Origin: Culex pipiens pallens
Lineage: Eukaryota; Arthropoda; Insecta; Diptera; Culicidae
Direction: 5' to 3'
Length of the DNA: 64,000 nt
Assembly (NCBI RefSeq): GCF_016801865.2
Contig: NC_068937.1
Location: 119,695,225-119,759,224 of the forward strand
This document shows, piece after piece, positions 45,049-56,264 of the stretch. A program made the position numbers and the translations under genes. Each line of letters begins with the position of its first letter. Positions within the stretch are counted from its first letter, which is position 1. The notes under the pieces are model-generated. The model ran no database searches. It had not been told where the DNA came from and worked only from the letters and a program-made list of their open reading frames with translations.

Positions 45049-45655
45049 TGAGAAAATTCTCTATATTTTTCTTTTTTGAACTTTGATACGACCCTTAGTT
45101 GCTGAGATATTGCCATGAAAGGTTTAAAAACAGGAAAATTGATGTTTTCTAAGTCCCACCCAAACAATCCACCATTTTCTAATGTCGATATCTCAGCAAC
45201 TAATGGTCCGATTTACAATGTTAAAATATGAAACATTCGTGAGATTTTCCGATCTTTTCTAAAACAATATTTTTCAAAATATTAAATCAAGACTAACATT
45301 TCAAAAGGGCGTAATATTGAATGTTTGGCCCGTTTGAAATTTTAGTCTTAATTTTAAATTTTTGAAAATATTGTTTTCGAAAAGATCGGAAAATTTCACG
45401 AATGTTTCATATATTAACATTGTAAATCGGACCATTAGTTGCTAAGATATCGACATTAGAAAATGGAGGATTGTTTGGGTGGGACTTAGAAAACATCAAT
45501 TTTCCTGTTTTTAAACCTTTGCATGGAAATATCTCAGCAACTAAGGGTCGTATCAACAAAGTTTAAAAAAGCAAAATATAGAGAATTTTCTCAGCTTTTC
45601 AAAAATATTTTTTCCAAAGTGGGCACTATTTAAACAAAATGAATAACTGCGACGA
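44990..45655. repeat. Palindrome with about 320-bp arms
   Basis: GTCGCAGTTATTCATTTT at the left is matched by AATGAATAACTGCGAC at the right; pairing passes through AGTTGCTGAGATATTGCCAT and reaches a loop of about 25 bases near 45323. Confidence 0.8.
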
Positions 45656-47044
45656 TTTGCAAAAAAGTTACCTAAAAATGGATTTAACTTGAAAACGGTG
45701 CACTTTATCAAAAAATCACTGAAGTACTTTTAGATTGCAAATTCGATTTTACATCGAAAACTGAAGTTAAAAAAATTTTGCGACCAATATTTCGATTTTT
45801 TGAAAAATCTGTATTGATTCAGAAAATCATAACTCGGTCAAAGATTTTTTGCCCATTCTGGAAATTTCAGAAAAGTTGGCATTTAATGTCCTCTAAAACA
45901 CATGAAAAAAATAAAAAAAATCGTTTTTTTTTGCAAATCAAGTTTTAGTGACAAAAAGTGAAATCAAAAATCACCAAATTTGTTTGACCGTGTATCATTT
46001 TTTTTCAGTGTAGTCCATATCTATACCTATAACTTTGCCGAAGACACCAAATCGATCAAAAAATTCCTTCAAAAGATACAGATTTTTGAATTTTCACATA
46101 TCATTTTTGTATGGACAGCTTCCAAATTTGTATGGAAAATTATGTGAACGAACTAATGATGCAAAATGGCTTCTTTGGACATACCGAAGGCACCAAAAAA
46201 ATTTCAGCCGGATTAAAAAATACAAAAAAAATATCAAATGATCGAAATCTCAGGGAATTGCTAACCTGATTACGAACCCGAGCTCCATTTTTCGATAAGA
46301 AGCCTGGGGGTAAGCCGGTCACCCCACTGGTTTACTATGTATACTAGTTAATATTACTAAAATGTTTAGCAATACTGTTCCTTATGCTAAATAATGCAAC
46401 CAATCAAGACGATTCCTTTTTCCAGTGATTTGTTCGAATGTCTAGATGATCCTAGTACTTTGCAGAACTCAATTTGATCAAATATGTAATTTTTGCGATC
46501 AAAAACATCGTTTTGAAAAAAACTTGACTTTTTTTTTAATTTTGCAGGGTTATTTTTCAAGAGGGTAAAAATGTTCTACAAAGATGTAGATCAGACAGTT
46601 ATAAAATAGCATAGCATTGGTGTCTACCCGTAGTTGCTGCTCCGTTATTGACCAGTACCTCCAAAAAATGCTCGTTTGACCACAGATGAAAAGTAGGAAC
46701 CAATCATCACCACTTCGCAACTTTCAAAGGTCCCTATCATGCTGATCAATCACGGTGCTGGCCACGACCAGTGGTAAGATCACGGGGAAGTGGATTGGAA
46801 TGTTAGTCCGATACTTGAGTGATGAAGACCGCTAAATCGGCTGCGTCATGTGAGTTTTGAGAAGTTAGAAAGATGGATAAGAGGTCAGGATTCACCATGG
46901 TAAATGATGCAACCATGAGCAATATGTTATCGGTTGATATTTTAAAAATGTTAGGGTGCGGAAAGATAAAATGTTAATTACCGTCATCAGGGGTGACATT
47001 GGGTCTGGGGGGTGAGATTGGGTCATACAAATTTCCTCATTTTT

Positions 47045-47615
47045 GCCTTTCAAAAATATTTTTTTCCAAAGTGAGCAAAATTTAAAAAAAAATGAATAAC
47101 TGCGACTTTTTTCATATAAGGTTGTTGCAAATATTTTTCAAAGTTTATGTCACCCCCCCCCCCCCCCCCTTCAAAATCGGTCCGAAAAATCAGGGGGCAA
47201 AAAAAATAATTTTTCAAAAAACTTCAAAATTTCAGAGGAAATAGAGGTCTAACCAACTGAAAACAATTAGAAATGCATTTTCTGCATTCAAAATCATATT
47301 TAGCATGTCCGGAATCGATCAAAAATATTTTCATTTTTTGTGGAATTACAATGTACAGCACCGCAAAAAATTTTTTTTTCGGCGAAAAAAAAATTCTTCA
47401 ATACTTGCATATTTTGAACACTAATGATTGCAAAACAACTGGGCAGGTGTAAAATGCATTTTAAAACACTTTTTTCATTAAAATGTTGAGACCATGGCTT
47501 GTAATTTCAATTTTTATATTTTTTTTTGCCCCCCCCCCCTCGACTCCGACCAGCGTCGAGGGACATAAACTTTAAAAAATATTTGTTACCTAAAAAAGGC
47601 TATAACTTGAAAACG
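47045..47615 (-). repeat. Arm A of the composite, inverted copy
   Basis: Reverse complement of 44455-45048 with C runs at about 47154-47170 and 47531-47539. It follows the second terminal block without a gap. Confidence 0.8.
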
Positions 47616-47643
47616 GTGCACTTTATCAAAAAATCACTAAAGT

Positions 47644-48105
47644 TGCCCAGGATACTGTAGAACACAGGTTTAAAAACTGTGTACAGTCAAAAATAATTTG
47701 GACTTGGTTAAATAATATAGTAATTAATAAATTGAAATTGAAAGTCAAAGATGCAGAAGAGGTCTTGTGGTGTGATTTCAATGATCAAAATATAAAAATG
47801 AAAGCAGCGTTGTGGTTAACTGTTGAATGTTTAGCGTATTGTTTGCAGACGTTTAGCGAAGGAACGTTGGATGAGTTGAAAAGGTGATTGTGTGAATCAC
47901 GGTGGAATAGTAGAGAAATTTTCAAAAAGCACTTCAAACACTTTTTGAATGTATTCTAGGTAGTAATCTAAAAGTAATAAATTGTGTTGAGTTTGGGGAG
48001 ACATTTTTGAGTCTGTTTGAGCCACAGTAGGATAGTCGAGAATAGATAGACATGTTATTGTTAAACGTATTTGCATTGCTGCCAATAAAAAGTTAAAATT
48101 AAAAA
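47644..48105 (+). mobile_element. 5'-truncated LINE insertion
   Basis: Uninterrupted relatives at 45700 and 2315 read CACT..AGTACTTTT..GATTGC across this site; here 462 extra bases separate CACTAAAGT and AAAGTACTTTTT. AAAGT is duplicated (47639-47643 and 48106-48110). The insert begins in coding sequence, has a stop, a 3' untranslated region of about 210 bases with AATAAAA, and an A-rich tail. This is a classic truncated non-LTR retrotransposon. Confidence 0.85.
47645..47887 (+). pseudogene. C-terminal end of a non-LTR retrotransposon polyprotein
   Basis: About 80 codons are open from the truncation point to TGA at 47885-47887. The start AQDTVEHRFKNC carries the E-H-R/L-x-x-x-C pattern found in the C-terminal zinc-knuckle region of Jockey/CR1/R1-like LINE proteins, followed by the WTWL motif and a helical region ending in EGTLDELKR. 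Reverse transcriptase and endonuclease domains are absent because of truncation. The clade cannot be decided from this piece. The frame is intact, so the insertion is not old. Confidence 0.75.
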
Positions 48106-48290
48106 AAAGTACTTTTTGATTGCAAATTCGATTTTACATCAAAAAATTAAGTTGTAAAAATTTTGCGACCAATTTTTCGATTTTTGAAAAAATCTGTATT
48201 GATTAAAAAAATCATAACTCGGTCAAAAATGTTTTGCCCATTCCGGAAATTTCTGAAAAGTTGGCAAAATATATCCGAAAATAAAAAAAA

Positions 48291-49664
48291 ATAAAATAGT
48301 GTTCAAAACACTTTCTTAGTTTTGTAGAGAAGTGCTTTTCGTGATTCCATAAGCACTAGAGTTGTTCATATTTGACATTTCGCCTTCGATTTCAGGGTGT
48401 ACTGAGCAAAAATCCCACAATAAATACCTATGCCACAGTGAAACGATTACAAAATATCTATGTCATTAAACGGATCACGTAATGAAACCCGAATAGAGGT
48501 CGATTCTTATGTTTGATGCTATCTCAAGTATCAACAGAAACTCAACGTCAATGCCAGAGCTGGAAACATTATTTTATGTTCTCACCACATCCAACTAAAA
48601 ACCAACAACAACGAAGTCTTTATGTTTACCTATCGTAACCAGATGCCCCCACTATCCCCACGTGACAGATCTTCAGACCACCCATCCATCCAATGGTTAA
48701 AGCTCGGAATTGATTGCAAGTAATTTATTACCTCCGCCATCTTCAATGTGTGCACATACGCACACAAACACACGTCACATTATTAACACATTTGCAGCAG
48801 TTTTCCGTGATTGGACGATGAACGTGGTGGCATTTATTTCAATTTGCAGCGCCATTTTGTTCATCGTGGCGTGCAAATTAGTTATGATTATTCCCAAGGT
48901 TACAGTGACCTCAAGCATAAACCTCAAGGGATAAATTTACGGCCATTTTGTTACCTGCAGAAGGAAATTCACCGGAAGTAACAAACACTGGCCGACACTT
49001 ACTTCGCCTAGATGTTAAGCGTGTTTGACCTCCCCTCTCTGATTGGAGGGTGTTTGTGTTTAAGCGCGAAATAATTATCAATAAACAGTGAATAATGCAG
49101 GTGGTAATATGTAGTGGAAATGTGTACCTGCGTGAAAGATTTATGACGGCTCCGACGCGTAACGTGTATGTGTAAACCCCACCGCCACTTCATGTCCTCT
49201 GGACGCAATCGATTTGATTGCAACAATTACCTTTTAATGGGATCGGTTTTTATGCGGACGTGAAATGCCTCCCACGCCAATACAGCCCACTCGTCGAACG
49301 ACGAGGTGTGGGGGGTCAGTTAATTCATGTTTGTTAGCGCGAGTGTAGTGCAACGGTTCTATTGTGTGTTGTGGTAATAAATGAGAAATGCATTTTTAAT
49401 GGAGAGATTGAGCCGATATGTGCTAATTTAACTGGTGTTGATGGCAACAATTGCTGAAAGTGATGAGCTGATAAATCGATTTCCAACAAATAAATCCCTA
49501 TTTTGCAGTTGTTTCGATTTGAAATGTTTAGTTTTTTTTAATTTAAATTTCCAATACAATGAAAATTACTCAAGGAAAATAGAACTTATTTTTTTGAAGA
49601 TGAAATAATCATTTTTTTTTTGCTGTTTTTATTTTAACGCTGTTATTTCATTTGTCCTTTTTAG
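48291..49664. other. Unassigned stretch
   Basis: No repeat ends are seen. CGCACACAAACACACG-type dinucleotide-rich sequence lies near 48758. A 74-codon plus frame at 48710 has a hydrophobic middle (ISICSAILFIVACKLVMIIP), which could pass for one membrane segment, but nothing else supports a gene. Confidence 0.4.
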
Positions 49665-49666
49665 TA

Positions 49667-50800
49667 CCGTAAACCGGGGTGACTTTGATAGGATTTCAAT
49701 TTATTTTTGGAATATTTTCCAACTGGTAAGGGTTTTCTCAAGATTATTATTTTTAAAACATGTACTGGGGTAGGCCACACAAAGTCCATGCACTATTTTG
49801 GAAAAAAAGTTTTTTCAATAGTGTTTAGAAAAATAGTTACGTTAAAAATTCTTAGTTTAAATTCCGGGGTGACTTTGATAGTATTAGTTTTTCTTGTTAA
49901 AATCATATTTAAGATGTTCAAACTTTATTTGTACGTTAAATGTACCATCACTAAAGTGGCTGATATAGTTTTTAGGAAAGAAAATAATGTTTATGTTTAG
50001 TTAACTAAGTTAATAAGCTTTTTAACAAAATACATATAAAAAAAAAAAACGAAGTTGACTTTATAGCTGTCGGCCACCATTGCTAGTACCAACCACTAGT
50101 GTCTTCCTTTTTATCTACAAGGACTTCGCCGCCCTGGGCTCCTAAGTGTATGAAAGTATGGCACGGAGCGACGGCGCCGAATACCCATATTTACACAAAG
50201 AATTTTAGAGCGCCCGCCGCGGGATTATATGGTGTACATATAAACTTTAGGTAAAATTGTTAAAAAGTCGAAATTTTGCCTTAAATTTGTTAAAACTAGT
50301 TTTGTTTCTAAAATTATTGATTTATAATGCATTTTATACTGAATTCAAAGCACGAATCACAAGTTTTCACATTTTACATGAAATTTGTTTAACTGAAATT
50401 GCCTATACATTTGGAGATTTTTTTGAATTTTGTTTCAAAAACACATATTATTTACTGTTTACAAACTTATTAAACCTTCTCCTAGTAGAAAATTGTCCAA
50501 AGAATCCGAAAATGCATTCCGTTTTCCGATTCAAAATCATGGTCATTGAGAAAATCATGACACTTTGAGAAGTTTAAAGTAATGACCTTCATCAACATTT
50601 TCTTAACTGTAGTTAACTAACTTTTTAAACTTTTCAAAATTTTATGAAAAGTTCTTTTTGAGGTATTTTGAACACTTCTCTACCACGGTCAGTATGATTC
50701 TAAACCATTCCGTGCGTATTTTAATTGTACTCTTCATTTTGCTGAAATATCGCAAACCTATCAAAGTCACCCCGGCTATCAAAGTCACCCCGTTTTACGG
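49667..50800. mobile_element. TIR element, CCGTAAACCGGGGTGACTTTG type
   Basis: CCGTAAACCGGGGTGACTTT at the left and its complement (one mismatch) at the right, with TA on both sides (49665-49666 and 50801-50802). CGGGGTGACTTTGATAG recurs at 49865 and is present twice in a row at the right end (50762-50795), suggesting multiple binding sites. A SINE fragment is embedded at 50095-50225. Frames of 97 and 103 codons inside are Phe/Leu/Lys-rich and not transposase-like. Confidence 0.8.
50095..50225 (-). mobile_element. SINE fragment, reverse orientation
   Basis: Complement of the body of the SINE at 32766: GGTATTCGGCGCC, CGTGCCATACTTTCATACAC and TTAGGAGCCCAGGG. The tRNA head is missing apart from a GCGGCGGGCGC edge. 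The 3' side continues toward GGTTGGTACTAGC..GGCCGACAGC, which may be the true tail. Confidence 0.65.
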
Positions 50801-51259
50801 TATCACTTAGCAAAATCAAATATTTCAGCTGATTTATGATTCTTAGTCAAGCTTCTTATGTTTAGTATTTCAGTCATATTACGTTTTGAACTAGTACTTT
50901 TTTAATTTTTTTTTTTTTGCTGCATTTCTACGAAAGCCGATTTCTTTTACAGGATTCAAAATCAAAAGCCGAGCGCCAGCTTCTGCTACGTCTAATCAAG
51001 CTCATATTTGGGATTTGGGCTCAGTACACCCTGCGAAACTAACCACTGCATGCAAAATATTTTTTTTGTAACATCCAAATAAGTAGCCCAAGCGAATGCA
51101 GTATAAATGAAGTGTTGTTCAATTGATTGGACGAAGTATAAAAAAAAATGTTGTTGATTTTATTAGGGAAACTTTAACCCTATGAATCAATCGCTCACGA
51201 GGAATTATTGATAGTTTGATTTAAAAAATTGAACATATCCGAAAATGTATGCCAAAAAG

Positions 51260-52140
51260 GAATATCACTAGAAATCGGGACACTTTATCAAGAAATGTGT
51301 ACAGCCATTTTCGATTGCAAATTAATCAATGTATCATAAAATAATTTTAAAATTGGTACTAGATTTTGGACACTCTTAAATATTGGCGCAAAAGACGCCT
51401 TTTATAGTTTTCTTAATCATAAAACTTTTAGTAGGGAAATTCTCAGCCAAATCTTAACTTTTGTCCCAGAACACGATATTCGAAAAATACGTGTTTTTAA
51501 ATAATTTGAAGCCCGAATTGGTGATGGTTTGAAATGGGACTTTTAAGTAAAATTGGACGCACGATTTGATGGTGTACTCAAAATTCCGAAAAAAAACACA
51601 TTTTTCATCGAAAACATACAAAAAATATTTCGAAAATTCTGCCGTTATTCGTTACCTGACTGTTGAAAAATTTGGCACATGTCATTTTATGGAAAATATA
51701 ATGTTCTTTTCGAACCTGCAATGTGTATTTTGGTTTGGAAAATTGAGTCAACCAACATTTTTCACTTCAAATTTGCAATTGAAAAGAGCATTACAGATTT
51801 TTTGATAAAGTACACCGTTTTCAAGAAGTAGCTACTTAAAGTTTAATTTTAAGTGAAAAATTCTCGTTTCCGTTTTTTTGAAACATGTACATGCTTGTCT
51901 ATTGCTGAGTTTTTTTCGAAAAGTTCAGAAAATTTACAATAAAATTGCCTAAGAGACAGATTGAACTTCTGGTTGCAGAAATACAGCGAATAAAAGAAAA
52001 AAACAAGAAAATTGAAGTTTATCAGGTCACATCCAAACATTCCCACATTTTCTAATGCCAATTTCAGCAACTTTGGTCCAATTTTGATAAATTCAACATT
52101 TGTGAAATTTTATGATCGATAAAATCTAATTAAAAAAAAA
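51260..52140. repeat. Diverged fold-back of the 45-kb family
   Basis: CACTTTATCAAGAAATG..TTTTCGATTGCAAATT at 51285 and the inverted TTTTTTGATAAAGTACACCG at 51797 form opposite ends of a loop. 51850-52120 follows with a worn copy of the ATATCTCAGCAACT / TTTTCGAAAAG block. Boundaries are rough. Confidence 0.5.
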
Positions 52141-53380
52141 AATCATGGCTCGGCGATGAAATTTTTGTCAATACATTTTTGTGAGTCAAAAGTTGCGGTT
52201 TTTGGCGCCCAAAACATTTTTAAAAAAATCAATAAAAAAACATATTGATTTTGAAAACATGGAAAAGTTTTTTTTATACATAACATTCTTAAAGAAACAA
52301 TTTTATTTAGCAAATGGAACCTTAACACCACATTATGATAAGGCCAACAGCAGAGCTGCTCCAAATTTTCTGCAACAATGCACAGTAAATCAGCTTAAAA
52401 CGTTCCGTTCAATGTCCAGTAAACCGTGAAACTTAGCTTATCGCAAGCACTTTTGACGGTTCACTTGTCACGGGGGCACTCCGAACAAACTCTCGCTCGA
52501 GGACGCCGCAGTTCATAGCCATAAATTAGCCACGGTTGTCGAGAGATTCAATTAGGCAAATTAATTAAAATCGCATTAAATCAATCCACAACTTTGCGTT
52601 GTCGCTGGGCAACCTTAAAGGAAAAGTCCTTACCGGTTTGCCTTTATTATGCGATGAAATTTTCCACCTGACAAAGTTTGAGGGAAAAAAAGATTTAGTT
52701 AATCGCACAAGGGAGAGGGTGAACAAATTGCAAAGACACCAACATCAGGTTGACAGTTTTGTACCCACGCGCGGGAAACTGTAGACAACGTAATCTAAAG
52801 TTTAAGTAAACTATTTAAGGTAATTTGCGTAACGCTGAGGGGATGCGTGGGTGTGTTTCAAGAGGTCCTTTCTTGAGCAGCAACCATCAGCCAAAAATGG
52901 AGACATGAATCGTCATGCTGCTCGAAATTGCTGTCAGCATGACGAGTTGTGGAGCATCAATTTGAATAATCGCTCTGTTGTTCAACGCGAAAAGTTTTTC
53001 TTGTTGGCTAAGTGTGGGAGATTCTCAGAATAGTCAAAGGGATTAAAGTCTATTACATGCACATTTCCGAACAAAATTTATTTGAATATTTTGTATTTTG
53101 CTCCCATTTTACAAACTGTAAAATCATGGTTTTTTTCAGATATAAACTCTAAAATAGTTTTCATAACAAAACGAAAAACCAATATTATATGCAGTTGAAG
53201 TACATTGATTTTCTTGAAATTATGAATCAACAATTGAACTTAGAACATGAGCAAATAATAAACTCAATTTACTGACTTGTAATAAATTCAATTTGCTTTT
53301 AGTAAATGTAAAAAACACACTGAGAGGTTACTCCACTTTGTGCGGCTGAAAAAAGAGTTATGTGCTCCTTTCAAATATTA
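52141..53380. other. Unassigned stretch
   Basis: No element ends are seen. A somewhat G+C-richer part (52440-52800) has 61- and 60-codon frames with no features. Confidence 0.4.
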
Positions 53381-55136
53381 GGGGGAGAGGGGGTAATATG
53401 CACCCCCTAAGGGAAAACTGTGATTTCTCAACCATAACATCAATTCTGTGGAAGAATTTTGTTGAATGTTCTAAAACAACTATTATTCTTCGTCATCCAT
53501 GTGAAAAAAGTCTTGAAAACCCTCAAATTTGTTTAAAAATGCATTTTTTTTTTGAAATTTTCTTAAAACATTTTTGATTTATTCCAAACAATCATGCGGG
53601 GCAATATGCACCCCAACATTGGGGCAAAATGCACCAAAACAATGGGGCAAAATGCACCGGGTAAAAGCAGTTTTCACTAGTCACCCTAGATGACACCGCT
53701 GTTTTTACAAAGGAGCATCACAGTGGTGCATTTTGCCCCGACCACGCTTATTACATAAAATTCAATTGGCATTCATAAGCTAAACGACATGCGACATCTA
53801 GTGTTGAGTAACAGAACAGAGCGAAGGATGTCGATTGAAATGTTTGCCCTTTGAGGTTATGTATGCGAATTCTGTTTTGTTAAATTCCAGCGTTCAAAAC
53901 AACTTTTGAACAAAAATTCGAGCTGATACTTTGTTAACTTTTGATGCTCTATCATTTTGAACACTATTTTTTTTCACAATTTTTTTTTTCAAAATCTTTT
54001 TTATTGCGTTATTTTATAGAGGATTTGCAGCAAAGCTAAAAGACACATGTCGCCACCTATGAACAAATAGCTTAAACCTATGATTTTTTGAAAAAATGTG
54101 TTTTTTTCCTCCATAATCAACATTTTTACAAAACTTATGCCGGATTCGGATGAGAAAAATTATTTCCAACAATTTGGTGTACAAATTTCCAATTTTTTTT
54201 TGATTTTTCTATGAGAAAACTGTAAATTTTTAAAAAGATAGTAATTTGGACTATTTGGCAAGAAAGTCTATCAAAAATCAATAAAAATTGTTGAATATAC
54301 GTTAACACATCTGTTATCAACTATTTAACTGTTTATTTCCTTGATATATACGAAGAAACTAATTTTTTCGTGTTCCAAAACATGTTTTTTAAAGAAAAAG
54401 GTCACAAATTTTTGCGCGCCCAAAAATTGATGTTCATTATTTTAAAGTAAAAAATTTTTCTCGTCTTTTGCAACCAGTTTCATTTTGATTGATGCAGGAA
54501 ATCATGAGAAATAAGCGATTTTGTTCTTCAATCCAGCAGAAAGGAATACGATTTTTGGCAAGTAACCTCATTTTGGCGCCACCTACATTTGAAACACAGT
54601 CGCGCTGCAAAACCTCAATAGAGGGCAAAAAGTTTACACTCGTACTACTTGAATTTTTTCTCAAAAGTTGTTCTAAGAGCTGTAAATTCAATTTTAAGTT
54701 TGCATTCCTATATAACCGAACAGCGAAAATTTGAATCGTCATTCTTCGATGCTTTGCGCCATCTGCCGGAATTATGGTGCTTTTAATCGCGAATTAAAAA
54801 TACATTTTTTAATGTTTTTGGACTCATCTATCTATAGAATAATGAAGATTATGGCAAAAACTATATAAATCAACACTTACAGTATCAATAAATGCTTTTG
54901 ATATTGTCCAAAAATCACATTGAAAGTTCAATAAAAATTAGATCTAAACACAGCATTTTAAAGTTATGTAAATAACTTTGGCTGTTTTTATCCTACCATG
55001 CTCCAACTTTACCAGCATAGTTTTACAATGTTAAGCTTCCAATTTCTATGATTTTTTCACTGGAAAATTCAACCCAATATCGAGAAATGCTGGGGGTGCA
55101 TTTTGCCCCGGGGGTGCATATTACCCCCTCTCCCCC
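53381..55136. mobile_element. 1756-bp element with perfect 27-bp TIRs
   Basis: GGGGGAGAGGGGGTAATATG plus CACCCCC at 53381-53407 is exactly complementary to 55110-55136, with TA duplicated (53379-53380 and 55137-55138). Subterminal GGGGCAAAATGCACC words recur in direct and inverted form (about 53599-53660, 53733-53748, 55094-55108). Inside, open frames reach only about 101 codons (54437-54742, minus, opposite an 81-codon plus frame) and lack DDE motifs, so it is a non-autonomous derivative. Perfect ends suggest recent mobility. Confidence 0.88.
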
Positions 55137-55195
55137 TACTAGTTGTTTTTAGCAGGGTTCTTTTCCACCATCCGACAGCAATGCAGTTACATATA

Positions 55196-55982
55196 CAGTC
55201 CAGACTCGATTATCCTTGGAAAAAAAACACTTTGGAAAATCAAATCACGATTATTTTCTCCGTTCTGTTATTTTCGATTGTATAGCTTAGACTGGCTGCA
55301 GCGCGAAGTTTTATAATTGTTTCAAATTGCGAGCAGTTTTAAATTTTTAGAACTGGCGGAAATGAAACTAGAACACGATGCTCGCAACGCGCTGATCTAA
55401 ATGTTGTTTAAAAAAAATGCTTTTAATTGTGTGCGTATGATTATCAACACAGCATCATAGTGTGTGTGTAAGAAAACGTGGATATCTCTATATATCTTGT
55501 TTTTTTTTTTAAGCTGAGTTCTATTCCAGTTCCAAATCCTCTCACGTTTGAAACAAACTCGTCGAGCAGTTTTATTTCGGTTTTAAAATACTGCTCGAGA
55601 AATAAAACTGCAACTCCGCGATGCGGGTGGTCTGTTTCAGTTCTATTTGAAAAATGAAACAGCTAGAACAAAGTAGAGCCGCGTTGCAAGTAGTCTTAGG
55701 TATGACTCAAAACCACTCTAAAGTGATTTAGAAATTTTTAATCCAAGATGGCGGCCAAAATGACGGTGATGAAAAATTAAAAAAAATGCATTTTGTCATT
55801 TAACAGGCAGCAAAATACTCAATTTTGACTAAAATGGGGTCGCAGAACTCGAATTTGGTGTAAAAAGTAAGAAGCAAAAAAAGGAAAAAAATGTTAACTA
55901 TTCAATTATATGAAGTCCCATACAAACCTTCGGAAAATCGAACTTCGGACAGTCGAAAATTCGGGTGATCGAGTCCGGACTG
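55196..55982. mobile_element. 787-bp TIR element, CAGTCCGGACTCGAT type
   Basis: CAGTCCAGACTCGATTATCC at the left, and the complement of CGAGTCCGGACTG at the right, with TA on both sides (55194-55195 and 55983-55984). The ending CAGT..CTCGAT(T)ATCC resembles pogo/Tigger termini, a family assignment I hold as inference. Internal GCAGTTTTATTT / AAATAAAACTGC pairs near 55570-55612 show a nested hairpin. No transposase. Confidence 0.75.
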
Positions 55983-56021
55983 TATTGAATCTCCAAAAAC
56001 TAAAGGAACATTCCTCTATAG

Positions 56022-56264
56022 ATGTCGAAGCACGGCTTGCAGCAGATTGTGCAAACAGTTCCGTGGAACATGTTGGGAAACTTTGTCGGAAAAATATACA
56101 AAAACCATGGCACCAACGAACTGAGATGTCACTCTAGCGCCAGGAGGAGGGGTGCTCCCTGCTTCAAAAAGTCAAAAGAAGAAGACGACAGGACGCTGGA
56201 TAAGTGTGGCGTCGCGAATAATGTGAAAATTAATTTGTCATCACAGTCAGTGAACTTCAATTAA
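56022..56264 (+). other. 80-codon open frame, doubtful gene
   Basis: ATG at 56022 opens SKHGLQQIVQTVPWNMLGNF, followed by a basic-acidic region (KKSKEEDDR). It overlaps another 75-codon frame starting inside the neighbouring element. The sequence reads better than most frames here and lies in a less AT-rich patch, but no family is recognised and no splice or poly(A) evidence decides it. Confidence 0.25.

Larger units (their letters stand above)
44373..48290. mobile_element. Composite fold-back cluster
   Basis: A 67-base terminal block starting TACCGTCATCAGGGGTGACA occurs twice in the same orientation (44373-44439 and 46979-47045). The first is followed by arm 44455-45048, the second directly by the reverse complement of that arm (47045-47615). 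Between them 44990-45310 and 45335-45655 form another palindrome. Runs of 9-18 G or C mark fixed points in each arm. Words such as AACTTGAAAACGGTGCACTT recur at 45690 and 47600 and in the copies at 1915 and 51260. A LINE fragment interrupts it at 47644-48105. The part 46560-46900 is less AT-rich and shows no repeats or sense. No transposase frame is visible. Confidence 0.75.
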
